Shown here: positions 34,860 through 46,880 of the stretch, in pieces
How the letters are laid out: every line of letters starts with the position of its first letter
How positions within the stretch are numbered: position 1 is the stretch's first letter
From: Megamerina dolium
Lineage: Eukaryota > Arthropoda > Insecta > Diptera > Megamerinidae
Direction: 5' to 3'
Length of the DNA stretch: 64,000 nucleotides
NCBI GenBank assembly: GCA_963854835.1
Contig: OY978525.1
Coordinates: forward strand, 107,454,917-107,518,916
Position numbers and translations under genes: made by a program
The notes under the pieces: model-generated
Databases searched by the model: none
Told to the model about the DNA's origin: nothing
The model's input: the letters and a program-made list of their open reading frames with translations, nothing else

Positions 34860-35900
34860 AATTCTTACAATGAATATATGTCAACTACTGCTCTTCGGAC
34901 CCTCAACTTATTCCATGATAAATCGAGCGATGTCATTTCAGCTTCAGTTGAACGGCTCCGGCGTATTCCACCGCCAGTTTGCTGAAAATGTTTCTAATAT
35001 AGGTTCTACTTGGCCTACTGGTCCTACATACGGATCTCGGATGGAATGTCAACCTGATGTACCTTCTGTAACAACTCGCTCTTGGATATTGTTCAAGGCC
35101 AGAAGATTCGCAAAATGTTTTAAAGGCAGTGGTTGGTGAATATCTGCGGGCGGTTCCGTAATCAGCAAAGTTACTTTCCCTGGTGATGCAATCATATAGC
35201 AAGACGTACTTTACACTTGCGTTGAAAATGCGTAGTTTGATGTGATATACTGCATGCACTCAAGGTACCAAAATTTGTCCACGATCTCATGCGATCTCAC
35301 ACGATCCGATGTGTCATAATTGACAGAAGACAAATATTGGGGACAGGATGCAGCCCAGTCGCATCTGAAAAGGATTCGACAATTTACCATTGTGGGAACG
35401 TAGCAGCTTGCATGATTGTAGCTTTCGCTTACGAGTGCAACAAGTTCTTCTGGAGTACCTCTTCTCTGCAGATCAGCCTAAAAAGCCTCTCTTTTGACAA
35501 TATCAAAAGTGTTTTCGAAGTCGATAAATGTGCAGCTGTGTTTTTGACTTAAATTCAACTCACTGCTTTATTATAATACGAAGCGTAATTATTTGGTCAG
35601 TGCAAGAAAATCCACTACGGAAACCGGAAACCGGAATCGATTCTGTGCAGCTTTGCCATTAGGTAGTTGTTTTATTGCAGCAGCGATTTCAGCGATTACA
35701 TCGAATAGGGAAATAGTTGCAGAAACACTTATTCTTTTTCGAGCAATATGTTCCATCTTCAAGAAGGCGACAGAAACTCAAACGGTCTCAAGGCCTTCAA
35801 CAGGATGGATAGAAAACTGGTATTTCAGCATCAGTATCAGTGATTGCACTGCTTCCAGACTGAGGAAAATTAGATTCTATTTTTTCAGTCTGAGGTCCTC
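34860..35900 (-). pseudogene. Heavily decayed non-LTR retrotransposon
   Basis: Minus-strand readings in several frames: FIDFENTFDIVKREAF near 35520 (the conserved DF.KAFD.V block of reverse transcriptase), QRRGTPEELVALVSESYNHA near 35440, RIFNASVKYVLLYDC near 35230, and a C-terminal GGGIRRSRSTEAEMTSLDLS phrase near 34960, like the WRR..E.E.K.L..SW end of endonuclease-type LINEs. Many stops and frameshifts. The clade is uncertain (RTE- or CR1-like). Confidence 0.6.
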
Positions 35901-36099
35901 GCCTTAGAGTTATCTATCAGGAAATGCCTATATGCCGGTGTACCTATAATACCAATATTCGCTAGGTAGTTCTAAATTCACCAATGAATTTCTCATTCCA
36001 ATCAGAGTTAGTCTGAAAATTTACTAAGCTTCTCCATATTTTTGGAACGAGTAACCTTGTGACTCTAATATGGGTACCGGCATATTAGGGGCATGAAGT

Positions 36100-36314
36100 T
36101 AATAAAGAGGAATATTCCCTGACCACCGAAAAGGATGGTAGTCACACGACGCATAGTCTGAGCTATACGGTGGGTGTATCAAAACTTCGCAGGAAAGTGC
36201 AATCAATATTTGAGGGTGTCTGACCGATTCTGGTCGATCGCTTTTGATTGCTTCATTCGGAAATGGTTCCATTTCGTTGCGTTTTAGTAGCGCTTCACAC
36301 AATAAATAAATCAA
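36100..36314 (-). pseudogene. Mariner transposase fragment
   Basis: The minus strand reads LCEALLKRNEMEPFPNEAIK and later EVLIHPPYSSDYASCDYHPF, corresponding to LL.RN...PFL and the HPPYSPDLAPSDYHLF catalytic block of mariners, with the intervening sequence deleted. Only about 70 codons remain. Confidence 0.65.
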
Positions 36315-36533
36315 GGGGAGGAAGTGAAAAACTTAAGCCTAGATAATGATTCTTGTCGACTCTTCTGTCGACTGTGTCGACTGTAGCAAATTTTAACTTT
36401 TGTAGCGGATTACAAATCTTAATCATTTAGTCGAATTTTAGGGACAATGAACAGTCACGTGTGACATGCTGAGCCGTACCACCGCATTTAAAACATGACG
36501 GCAACCTTTTTGTTTTTTTTTTTTGTTGTTTTT

Positions 36534-36876
36534 ATGTGGCAATTATAAGCCTCGATGGGTTCTATGGCCGAGCTTCTCTTCCAGTATGGTTGTGCATGTT
36601 AAATTTTGGACAAGATAAGGGGATTACTAATTTTAGCCGATTCCGAACAACAGAACCTTTGTGACATCACTTTTTCTGATGTTTGTAACAGAGTTCTTTT
36701 AGAATCTTTTCCATGGCAAATTATTACTGCCGGAAGAATTGCCAATTACTTGCCGACAGGTGGGTACCGTTCGCAAGGAAATTATTTTCGATATTAACTT
36801 TATGCTTCAGCCGGGGGTTGAACCCGCGACCTATAGATGAGGATACGAATGCTCCAACCATTAAGCTAAGGCACCC
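36534..36876 (-). repeat. tRNA-derived SINE, copy 3
   Basis: Same family and orientation as copies 1, 2 and 4. The minus-strand head is AGGGTGCCTTAGCTTAATGG followed by a B box, GGTCGCGGGTTCAACCCC. The body ends near ATGTGGC at 36534, next to a T-rich tract on the plus strand. No convincing target duplication is visible. Confidence 0.87.
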
Positions 36877-37995
36877 TAGGCAAACTATGCCTATTATTTT
36901 ACATACCTCGCATACCATTTTGGCTTCTTCAAAATTGTTTTTGGTGCAAATTTGATTTTCACCAAATAAAATCAATTTTCTGAACATTTGAAACGATCTA
37001 ATGTATATGTACTATACAGTCACAGTAGTAGGATAAACTAAAAAAAAAACCAATGATAAGTGAGGGAGCAACAAAGTGTTATGCACTTACATACATTCAT
37101 ATATTGTATATGTAGGTAGATAGAATAGACAATTTCTCACTATTACAGAGAGCATTAGTTATTTGCCTGTTTGCCATATTTCAATTAATATACTGCAAGT
37201 GGCTACTTCGGCTTGGTGCATTAAGATGATCCGACGGTTATATGAAGAAAACACAAAAAGTGTCGTGTACGAAATGGGAACTCACCCATATCTAATCAGT
37301 TTTTATACTTTGCTATTTCTAGATTGCTCATTAACATAAAATGATGGTTTTCGAGTTCTAAGAATGATACCAGTTTGTAGGAAAAATACATAACTGTATG
37401 GCTGAAAGTCTGAAGAAGGTCAAAAGACAAAGAAAAAACAGTTTTAATATACACAATATCGATTTCGTTGCTTTTGATAGTCCTTTAAAGGATTACATCT
37501 GCAAAATTCATACGATTTTGGAGTGAAAAGTTTTTTTTTTTTTTTTTTTTTGCACCACCTTAATGTACAATATGACATTTGTATGTACATTTGTACAAAT
37601 CTCACAACGCATTGCCGAAATTGGCTGTTGCAGTACCGCAGTGTAATGCTGATGTTGTTGTCGTAGTTATGGTGATATTGGCTATGGCCTTAATGGATGT
37701 AATGTCATTATATTGCCAATTTGCAAGTTAGTACATACATTGGTGATATATACATATATATACTAGAAGTATAATGTCTTTGTTATTTGTCACTAATTGG
37801 CCACAGTGCTCTATATATATTGTTATTGTAAAATTTTATAGTTCTTGTTTTCTTTGGCGAATAAATATTTAGTTGAATTTATTACGATTCTATTTCATCA
37901 TGATTAAAATTTATTAAATTTATATTTATATAGTAGCAAATGTTTAATCGAAATTTTAAATTTTGAATAATTTCTCCAATTTTCGAATATTTCCA
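36877..37995. other. Intergenic DNA between SINE and Eglp-C
   Basis: AT-rich with a T-run at about 37530-37550. No gene is recognised. The 3' UTR of Eglp-C (minus strand) should lie at its right end. Confidence 0.45.
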
Positions 37996-38794
37996 TTAAC
38001 TTGACGTCTGATCCACACCATCAATATTTGCCATTAGAAGCCTGTAACGTGGCGTAAAGCCATAATGCCAAATTAGGGGCACTGTAAGTGCTGCTGCAAT
38101 TTGACTTGTGAAATAAATCCAAACATATTCGAAATTTTGATGAAAAATTGCCGGTGCCAATGTTCGAGCCGGATTCATGCTGGCGCCTGTAAAATTACCC
38201 TACAAGATAAGTGAGCATTTAGTTGAAAAATATGTAAAAAATAGCACAGAGCACCCTAATACTTACACCACCCAACATGCATGCAGTAACTATTAGGCCC
38301 ATACGCAATGAAATCGAATCCAAAAATCGTATATTACGCATATCCCATAGAGCACACCAGCCAAATATGTAAATTGATGTTAAAATAAATTCAATACCGA
38401 ATGCCTGTTCGACGGTTACACTGGATTGCGGTACAGTTCTACATAGTTCTGGTTTTGATGAGTACACAAGATCATCTGGCAATAAAACAGTAAGTAGATA
38501 ATAACCCACGCATGCACCCAACAATTGGGCACAGATGTAAATGAACGTAATCGAGCTCGTTATATAGCCGGACATATAACATGCCAATGATATGCATGGA
38601 TTCGCATGGGCACCCGATACAAAACCAAAACAATGCATTATAATCATGGTGACAAGACCGAATTGCAAGCTCGATTGTAATGGTGTGACCTCCGATGATG
38701 TTTTCGCACAACCAAAACAGCTGAGACACACAAGAAATGCTGTTGCCGTAAATTCGCTCAAAAAACGCATTAGCAATATGTAATCGAACGACAT
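37996..38794 (-). CDS. Eglp-C: divergent entomoglyceroporin-type aquaporin
   Basis: Two exons on the minus strand: 38794-38267 (176 codons from ATG) and 38199-37996 (67 codons plus stop). The 67-bp intron has donor GTAAGT and acceptor TTGTAG, giving 243 aa. Membrane segments and pore boxes are clear, but the first box reads SGAHANPCIS, so NPC replaces NPA; the second is GASMNPARTL. The position of the TM5 histidine is Met, and the other filter residues are Phe, Ala and Arg. The intron sits at the same place as in Eglp-A and -B, supporting common origin, but the sequence is much more diverged and the gene is inverted. An upstream non-coding exon is possible. Function as a solute channel is inferred. 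Confidence 0.9.
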
Positions 38795-39383
38795 GATGAT
38801 GATGATGATGATGAATAAATTCGCGCGAATATATTAAATATATGTATGTATGTATTATTATAAAATTGAATAAAAATAATAAAAAATAATAATAATATTC
38901 ACACAAAAATAATTAATATATATACAATAATTTTTTTTTACTTTTTTTTTTTTTTGTAATTTTTAAAATTTTCTATTAACAATTTGAAGTGCCATTGACA
39001 CTGAATTCAGCAATAATTTCGACTTTATATACATAATATGTAGTAAAGGTGTAGTCGTATGTATGGAAAAAAAAAATTATCAGATTGTGCACTGTGATAT
39101 TTGAAGCAATGCATCTAATGCGTTTGTACTCATATGACGTCATCACGTGAAAGACAATATATTATATTGCAATAAAGACAAAAATAAATCGATTATATGA
39201 TTGTTTGAGTGATTTTTTTTTAAGAAAGCAATATATAGAAATTAAATTTCTTTTGAAAAAAAAAAACAGTTCATTTGACAAATGAAATGTCAAACGAAGA
39301 GAGCAAACTTTTAGGAACTTCAATCACCACTACAGTGAACTTCAGGAAATTACTTTCATGAACAAAAATTGCTTGCCTATATA
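38795..39383. other. Eglp-C upstream region
   Basis: Immediately before the Eglp-C start is an (ATG/CAT)n run (38793-38813), then AT-rich DNA with A- and T-runs. Core-promoter elements could not be singled out. Confidence 0.4.
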
Positions 39384-40636
39384 TCAGATCAGTCCATAAG
39401 TTCGTGCGTTATTTTTTCAATAATTTCACAGAAGGCGCTTTTTGAGTACAAAAAATGATTCGTGGGAGATAAAGACACTATTTTTATTTTCTCTGATCTA
39501 TTGTGCATTCAACAAGTGATTTTAATCGCGGATAGAAACACGCGTTGTTAACAAATAAAATGGAACGAACGAACTTCGAACGAGTATAAGAGGCATATTT
39601 TGTATTTTTTTTTTTTATAAATGTGGAAAAAATGCAACAACTGCTGCTGCAGAAAAAAACGTAACTCATGGGGAGAATACCGTGAGTGTAAGGACTGCGA
39701 AAAAGTTTATTTTTTTTTCAAATTCCGAAGTGGTGATTGTGATGTTGAGGATGCCCCACGCTAAGGTCGTTCTGAGATCTTTAACTCTGACGTCTTGCTG
39801 GAACTCGTGGAAACTGAGCCAAGTTTGATAGTCGATATGATGGCTGGAAGATTAAATTCATCACATGGAACAGTTTACAGGTACCTGGTTCAATTGAGCA
39901 AGGTTCCGAAGCTGGGAAAATAGGTTCCGCATAAACTTTCCGTCGCAAACCTTCAGCGGAAAGTGAATGTGTGTTCTCAGCTTGAAAATTAGAGTCTTTT
40001 GAACCGCATTGTTACTGGGGTCCTTTACAATAAACCCGTTTGCAAACGTCAGTGGTTAGATAAAGATGAAATATCAGAACCAACCCCTAGAGATGACCTC
40101 CTGTTGGTAGGATATGGCCGGTATCATTTATTTTGCTCTGCTGGAACCAATCACAGACGATCACAGCTGAATATTATTGCCATCAACTATCCAAACTGAA
40201 TGATCATTTGAAAAAAATCGACCGTTTTTAATCAAGATACGCAAAGATTTGTTTCACCACGACAACGCAAGACCTCATACCGCAAGACAGACCTTAGGCA
40301 AGCTGAACGAGCTCGGATGGGAGCAAATGCCACAGCCACCATACTCTCCGGATATTGTACCTTGCGATGATCACCTTTTCCGCGGACATCAGTCCCTTTT
40401 AAATAATACGAACTACACCTCAAAAGAAGCTATAAAAAGGGATATTGACGTGAATTTTGGCTCCAAGGATAAACAATTTTTTGAGCAGGGAATTAAAAAT
40501 TTGCCTAAATGTTGGAAAGACATTGTAAATAATGCAGGGAAATATATTATTGATTAATAAATACTAAAAACTTCTTTTTTTTTTATTTATTTTAAAACCA
40601 CCTAAGAAAAGCGCACGAACTTATGGACTGACCTGA
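39384..40636 (+). mobile_element. Mariner element, full length, inactive
   Basis: Inverted ends TCAGATCAGTCCATAAGTTC and, inward from the right, TCAGGTCAGTCCATAAGTTC, both followed by GTGCG, are flanked by TA at 39382-39383 and 40637-40638. The element is 1,253 bp. This is the only full-length mariner here with its transposase on the plus strand. The ends differ at about one position in 25, so the insertion may be fairly young. Confidence 0.95.
39620..40557 (+). pseudogene. Mariner transposase (DD34D type) lacking the first catalytic Asp
   Basis: Approximate start; the stop codon is at 40555-40557. The frame pieces read FKFRSGDCDVEDAPR, DVLLELVETEPSLIVDMMAG, LNSSHGTVYRYLVQLSKVPK, then NRIVTGVLYNKPVCKRQWLD, then LFHHDNARPHTARQTLGKLN and PQPPYSPDIVPCDDHLF up to NAGKYIID. 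Family members have GDEKW after the VTG phrase; here those codons are deleted, removing the first catalytic Asp. The second (HHDN) and third (PCDDH) are present. In-frame stops and small indels add to the damage. Confidence 0.85.
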
Positions 40637-40638
40637 TA

Positions 40639-40985
40639 TTTTCAAAGACTTTCAAGAACGCTGACATTTTTTTCTATACCACCTACATATATTTTAAAAT
40701 CCAAATGACTCTGCTACAGTAACTTAATGATTTATATAAAAAACATTACAATACAGACAATTTCTAGTAGCCAATAGATTAGTATGCTATTGTGTAGCAT
40801 TAGTGAAATTATATGTATATTGTATCATAAATAAATCATAACAATCATAAATGAAATCATAAAATCTACTTAATGATAACAGACTATCACTACTCATACA
40901 AACTGTTGAATCGGTCATAAAAAAAAAAAAATACGTATACATGAAAAGCAGCATAAACCCATTTTGAATGCACTTATGGTTTATA
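40639..40985. other. AT-rich intergenic DNA
   Basis: No gene or element is recognised in this stretch. Confidence 0.5.
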
Positions 40986-41159
40986 CAGGGTGAATCATAT
41001 AATGTTTTTTTTTAATCATATGTTGTTTTTAGAGTGACAACTCATTTCCACTGGAAATCTTGACCGAAAGTCATAATCAGTGCGTTTTTTAAAAAAAAGT
41101 TTCTCTCATCTTTTCTGACAAAGCGTATTTTCAAATAAGCGGCTATGTTAACAAGCAAA

Positions 41160-41430
41160 ACTGCCGCATTTAGGGATGACAATAGGCCAACTCGGAGCTG
41201 GTATTTGACACCGTTGCACTTTTTTTGTGGGGTGCCGAGAATTACCGATGTTATGCGAACAATCCATTAATGATGCAGACCCTTAAGGCCAAAAGGGAGC
41301 AAGCCATTCGTGAGATAGAGCCAGAAACCGTCACCAAGGTCTTGGAAAACTGTGCTGACAGGATGCGCTAATGCGAAGCCATCCGAAATAGCCACATGAA
41401 TGAAGTCGTAGAATGTTTGCTCTTTAAAAT
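41160..41430 (+). pseudogene. C-terminal fragment of an IS630-type (DUF4817 group) transposase
   Basis: The plus strand reads LHFFCG / FLWGAENYRCYANNPLMMQT, then LKAKREQAIREIEPETVTKV and LENCADRMR-stop-CEAIRNSHMNEVV. This corresponds to the PLDFFLWG...EI.PE....VLENW..R...C....G.H..E..F ending of the family. It differs from the element at 4.8-6.3 kb. A possible terminus, ACAGGGTGAATCATATAATG, lies upstream at about 40986. One frameshift and one stop. Confidence 0.65.
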
Positions 41431-41489
41431 TTTTATGAATTTTTAAAAAGATACTTGTCCGACTATATAGTCCACCCAGTACGTACATA

Positions 41490-42179
41490 TCTATACATAG
41501 ATAGATGAATTTTTTATAGTTTTAAAACGGTCATAATCATAGGAATAGCACACAAAATCATGCTTATGCTTTTATTGGACATAGAGTGATATCGTAAAGT
41601 GTCCATGGATGCAGGTACATTAAGAAGGAAATAGCCTAGTGTAATCATGGCAATAAAACTTGAATCATTTCAGAGGCATAGTATGCTTAGAGGGAATATT
41701 GGGGTGAAAAACATTAATAGGGGTCGATCCATACATTTCACCTTACAATTTGTGATTCCTGGTAGTTATTTACCGATTGCCGATCGCGTGTTCCTTTGTT
41801 CATTTTGTAGCGAAACCTTGGACGTAGATCTATATTATAGGGTACGTTTATTTGAAAGATAGATTATATTTAAGCAACTATGTTTGATTTTCAGGTATTT
41901 TTACAATCATTCTGTAATCAATCACCTAAGAGATGAATGGAGAGAGTCAGAATGTTTAGAAACAACTCTGTGGAGCAAAACTGAACGTAGTTTCGGTTAT
42001 ATGTAATATTTTATTTCTCTAGAGGAAATTTGGTGTTTACAAGTACAAAATTTGCAAAGCCCTCCAATTGGTAAAATATATGATTGACGCCCATTTAATT
42101 TTAATGGCCATTTTACTGTTGTTTTAATACAACAACATCCTGAAGTCGGAATGCCGAGGGACTCAATGCATATGGAATT
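41490..42179. other. Intergenic DNA, possibly decayed repeat
   Basis: No recognised gene. Composition is more balanced than the flanks, and the stretch leads directly into LINE RNase H code, so part of it may be decayed LINE sequence. Confidence 0.35.
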
Positions 42180-43070
42180 CAGCTTTACTAAGCGATTCCT
42201 AATGAAGGAGCCGGAGCAGGAGTGATAGGACCGGGGATAAAATATTCGGGGCCTTTAGGTAACAATACTACTGTCTTTCAAGTGGAAATATACGCGATTG
42301 ACAGGAATAGAAGGACTGCAATCGTGACAGAGAGTCAGGATGCTATCAAGGCACTGCAATCTAACCAGGTGAAATCAAAACTGGTGTGAGAATGTCGTGA
42401 CAAGCTGAATAAACTTGATGAAAATTACCAATTATGTGGATCCTTTGAGTTCCAGGACATATTTTGGAGTTGTAGGTAACGAACTAGCGGATAGGCTTGC
42501 CAGGAAGGGTGCAGCAAAACCCTTTGTAGGCCCCCAGAACCATTCTGTGGCCTGTGGTCAAAGGAGCTTTATCCATGCTCATTAAAAAGAGTGAAGAATC
42601 AGAAAAACAGTCATAGTCATGGGAAAACCTACCAGGGTTGTCTCAATCCAAGACACTCTTAGGGATCTATAACCTAAAACGACTTGTGGAATGTATCAGT
42701 TTAAATAAGAATAATATAAGAATCATCACATGGGATTATTGATAGGACACTGCAGGCTGAAGGTGATAACCTAACGAAACTGGGCATCTTCTCGGATGAA
42801 ACGTGCCGACATTGCAGGGAGAAGAATGTAAAACTGCAAAACATGTGTTGGGAACGTGCCCAGCACTTATGTACACAAGAAATAAAAACTTCAGGGAATT
42901 TTGTAATATCGGAAAATCTGCTGAAATCCATTAGGGTAGGATCTATACTAAACTTCTTTATGGATGCTGGACTTAGAGAAATACACTAGTCCATGATGGG
43001 GGTTGCACAATAGACCTAGGGTCGCAGTGCAATACAACCCTCTAATAATAATAATAAAAATAATAATAAT
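42180..43070 (+). repeat. Non-LTR retrotransposon 3' part: RNase H, C-terminus, 3' UTR and (AAT)n tail
   Basis: Plus-strand readings: GAGAGVIGPGIKYSGPLGNN and TVFQVEIYAID (RNase H), SQDAIKAL, then a GVVGNELADRLARKGAAKPF block with the last RNase H motif, then GHCRL / LGIFSDETCRHCREE with a C..C...H...C-type cluster, and FREF...ENLLKSIRVGS. After the stop comes ATAGACCTAGGGTCGCAGTG and a tail of AATAAT repeats at about 43036-43072. The order fits I/Jockey/LOA-group LINEs. 5'-truncated with frameshifts. Confidence 0.82.
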
Positions 43071-43072
43071 CA

Positions 43073-45542
43073 TCCTTTTTTTTAAATATTCTTCCTCTCT
43101 ATCTTCACAAGAAATCATCAAAAAGTAGCCAAATAACTTTATAGCTGCCCAAAAATCACCCCCAAGGAGCTATGAGCCTACGATCCTGACCTGCATTAAG
43201 TCTTTCTGAAGCTGTCAATATCTACCATCTATTCCAGTTATTAGGGCTCCCCTCTACTGTGTCAAATATACAATTTCTATTTGTTTTCTTGGAAAAAAAT
43301 GCTTCAGATTATCCAAATTTCCCTTCCCGCTGAGTAAAGATTGTAGAAATTTTGTTGCTCTATACAATTTGATCCAACTGAATATACATTCACCTTCCAA
43401 TTACATATCGTTAAGCATTTGAGTGTACTTGGATATGAGTATGTAGTTGTATAATTATGGCTACAATAACAAATCTGTAAATTGTTGCTCACAAGGTACT
43501 CATAAACGTAAATATAAAAATACACACATATAGTGATAAAACTATCAAACTATTGTAATTATTACTAGCACTAGTAGATGGAGTATTGTGATGAGTGACT
43601 ACACTGTTTGTGACATGTTTCGATTAAAATTTAATTTACAAAATTTCAAAGCAGCATCTTTGTTTATCTTCTTTGCTTTGCATGTACTACCAATAACAAT
43701 GAGTAGAATTCATTCATGCATTCTGCACCATACTCGTTTGAATGTTTTGCTTGTCATTTTGGTTTCTTCTGTTTTGTCAATGGTCGTGGCGTGATAATGG
43801 CGGGTGGCTGTCTTTGTGCATTGAGTAAATTCGATGGCAAACTGTTGCCATTTCAATTTCAAGCAATCTATTACATTTTGGTTGTCAACAGCAACAATAA
43901 TAATTACATATTGCACACAACCGACGACTATTACATGATATGGATTGCTACAGAGTTGCATTCGTTTGTAAACGACATTGCTGTATTAAACAACAATTTG
44001 TGGTAATTACAACATACAACATGCTAGTAGTGGCAATATATTAAAACAGACAATTGCATATATACCTCACATGTCAACATATTCTGTGTGCTCGTGTGTA
44101 TGTGAGTATGCACGTGTGAAGTTGAACAAGTTTTTCTATAAACGTTTTTCTGAAAATATTTTGTAATGAAGAATTTGAAGTAGCAAATCTACGATAAATA
44201 TAATTTTCGAATAAGAACATATAAATTTCTATTGATAATATTAATTTATAATTGATTCAATTTGTGCACAGTACTAATTGAATTTGTGCCGCAATGTGCA
44301 CCACCATGCGTATACGTAACATTTAATTAAATGATCAAATAATTCAAATTATATTTTTGATGCTAATATACATATATTGTCGAATTGATTAATTACAATT
44401 ACACGTAAAAATTTGTATGGGCCTCCAATTGTTATAATGCACGTATGCTTACAAGTACAGTCTGTTCACTAAATAACGATCAGATAACAAGTTTGTTCCG
44501 TACACTATTGTAAACTATGATTTTTTTTAAGTCTTTTTCGTATCGTATTTAGTGATTATATCTATTCCATGATCGTTACATTTTTTTTTTTTTTGTGCTT
44601 CTTTTAAGGTAATTGAAGGATATTTTAAAGAAATATTGGCAAATACCCTATCCTATCGCGCCAAAGTCACCCATTTTGAAACTCTGCCTGGCTCATTGTC
44701 AACATTTGCAGTGAACTCACATCTCGTAACAAAAATACGTGTCGCCATCATATACTTGGCGGACTGCTTTGCTGTCCATTTTGGCTCCTGCGCATGCTTT
44801 GTCAAGAAGTACGCTTCAAATCGTCTTTATATATAGCGCTCATTGCAAAAACATCTCTAATAATTAATTATGTCATACATTTTACTGCCTTGTAGCCACT
44901 AGTCAATTTTTAGGTACTTCCACGTTCATTATGTATGGTTGACCCTTAAGGACATAGGGAGTAATTACTTTGAAAATAATGGAGGCCTATTTTCTGGGCA
45001 GCTAAGTGGTAGTTTGTCGATTTTAGTGTGTTGTTGTGTTCACTTAGTAAGGGTGCTTCTTTAAGGCAATGGGTTAGGGTATTAGTATATATGAAAAAAA
45101 TATTAGTGTGAACAAATTAATAGGATTCGGCCATAATGTATATATGGGGGGCTCTCTAAAAAGTGGAGATTGCATTGAAATTTGTTATGGTAGTCTGTTA
45201 GTGGTAGTCGGTTATATATTTTCCGCTCTGCATCATACATTTTTCATCTAGGAGCGGAGGAAATGCATTTTTTTAAAGTGTGAATTTTGTAGCAAAGGAA
45301 GCACCCCGAAAGGATAAAGATAGGTATAAGTAAGTTCCGGAAAAATATTGAGTAAAAATTGAATATTAATGGGGTCTAGTCCTACATTTTCTACTTCTAG
45401 GGGTGATTCCTGAGCAGCTCTAGGGAGATTTTTTTTTTCCTTCTATTTTTCGCACATTTACCCTCACTCAACCACCATTTTTTGCTAGGCTTGCTAATTT
45501 TTTGTAGTAATCTCAAAATAATCTCTGTGTTATGGACTAAGG
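43073..45542. other. Intergenic DNA, no gene recognised
   Basis: Mostly AT-rich. Around 43700-44000 both strands have open frames with fairly balanced codon use but no recognisable domain. A part near 43130-43190 resembles 1665-1730. Nothing here is firm enough to call a gene. Confidence 0.35.
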
Positions 45543-45720
45543 GCCAGTTTTTCAGTGCAAGTTTAACTCTATTTGTCGTTTAAACTAAATTTAAACTCGA
45601 TTTGCAGTTATTCAGTCAAATTTAAACATAGTTTAAACAAAGTTTAAACACCCAATCTAGTTGGATTAAACTAAGATTAACCTATCAGTTATTCAGCTGT
45701 CTGCTACTTGTACTTAAGTA
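45543..45720 (+). repeat. Dispersed repeat, copy 1 (GGGCCAGTTTTTCAGTGC end)
   Basis: About 180 bp beginning GGGCCAGTTTTTCAGTGC and rich in GTTTAAAC phrases. It matches, in inverse orientation, the stretch 58551-58718; shared phrases are GGATTAAACTAAGATTAACC and TATCAG. The GGGCC start resembles PIF/Harbinger termini, but no matching far end was found. Confidence 0.6.
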
Positions 45721-45849
45721 CATATTTTCTTGCTGCGATTAAAATAAGATGTTTGTTTCTCAGCTCACGTCACTGGTTCAGGAACCTTCTCACAATTCAA
45801 CATGTATCCAAAGCTATTAATTTTGTCATCATCTTCAGTTCATCCTTCA

Positions 45850-46880
45850 TTTTAAGTTCAGTTAGAGCCCTCATCGTGATTTTTTGAACAATAGCTGTTG
45901 CAGAGATAATCACGGAATATTCGCACAGTTCCCATTTTCCACATAAGTTTGATCTCTAGATGTATGATCTTCGCCACATTGTTGACATGATTGACTCCGT
46001 TGTTGAGCTGCGCGGTATAGTCTATTTGGGCTAGGGCATTGCATCCAGAAATTATGTGATCGATAGTCTCCACAAACCTTAAGCATCTTCTGCATCTATC
46101 GTCAGCTACTGCTTCTCTGAGGATATTTTTCCTACGTTATCCTGGATCGCCATAAATGCTCCCACCGTTTCAGGGAATAGTGCTTCCTTCGTGATCCATA
46201 GCGTAGAAGCTGTGAGACTTGTTTTTTCGCGTAAAACTTGGGTTGGATATTCACCATGAATTTTTTTCTTCATCCACTTTTGTTTATCCTCGACTAAGAA
46301 CCGGTCTGGATCTGCTGCTGGTATGTACTCTGACAGATTGAGGGCGCTGTACTCTTCATCCACTTTGCAGGTTAGATTATATATCTCATTTTCCCTTTTT
46401 TGTGTGGAAAAACTCTCTAAGCTTAAAAATATATATTTATGGGGCTTCTTCCACCTAATTCTGTTGGCATCATGCCGCGCTCAATTGCTGATTTAGGGTG
46501 CCTGGTTCGTTTCCGAAACAACAATGTCCTCAGGTTTATAAATATATTATCGAGATCCGTTTGTGACCACCTTATGACTCCAAATGAATACGTCAACACA
46601 GGTATGGCATAAGTGTTAATAGTGCGGACACTATTTGAGTGGTTCAGTTTCGTAATAAATATCTTCTTAACTCTTGATTCAAATTATGTTCTTAAATTTT
46701 GTTTTATAGCGTTAGAGTATTTTATGCCTCTAAGCTGGTGAAATCCAAGATATTTATACAATTCACCCTCCTTTAAGTCTTCCATCGACCCTGCACCAAC
46801 TGCAATCCCATCACCAGAAGTAAGTTTTCCGCGATATAGGTGAATCGCCTTGTAATTATCAAATCCAAACGCCATGTGAA
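45850..46880 (-). pseudogene. Non-LTR retrotransposon remnant (R2/R4-like)
   Basis: Minus-strand pieces, 5' to 3': FDNYKAIHLYRGKLTSGDGI with LKEGELYKYLGFHQLRGIKY (46875-46690), then a MPYLC / GGHK region near 46560, PDRFLVEDKQKWMKKKIHGE (46320-46260), and a C-terminal CRRCL...ETIDHIISGCNALAQIDYTA (46090-46000) with KIIHLEIKL. The zinc-knuckle-like ending and the YKYLGF block are typical of non-LTR reverse transcriptases related to R2/R4. Multiple frameshifts. Clade tentative. Confidence 0.68.

Noticed and set aside
38472..38906. 144-codon minus-strand frame with a His run overlapping Eglp-C
   Set aside because: Out of frame with the aquaporin code and driven by the ATG/CAT repeat. The aquaporin frame has the conserved motifs.
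43588..44006. Overlapping open frames on both strands, one ending in an NNNNY-like run
   Set aside because: No motif, no splice support and no similarity to anything I recognise; possibly chance, so left in the intergenic note.
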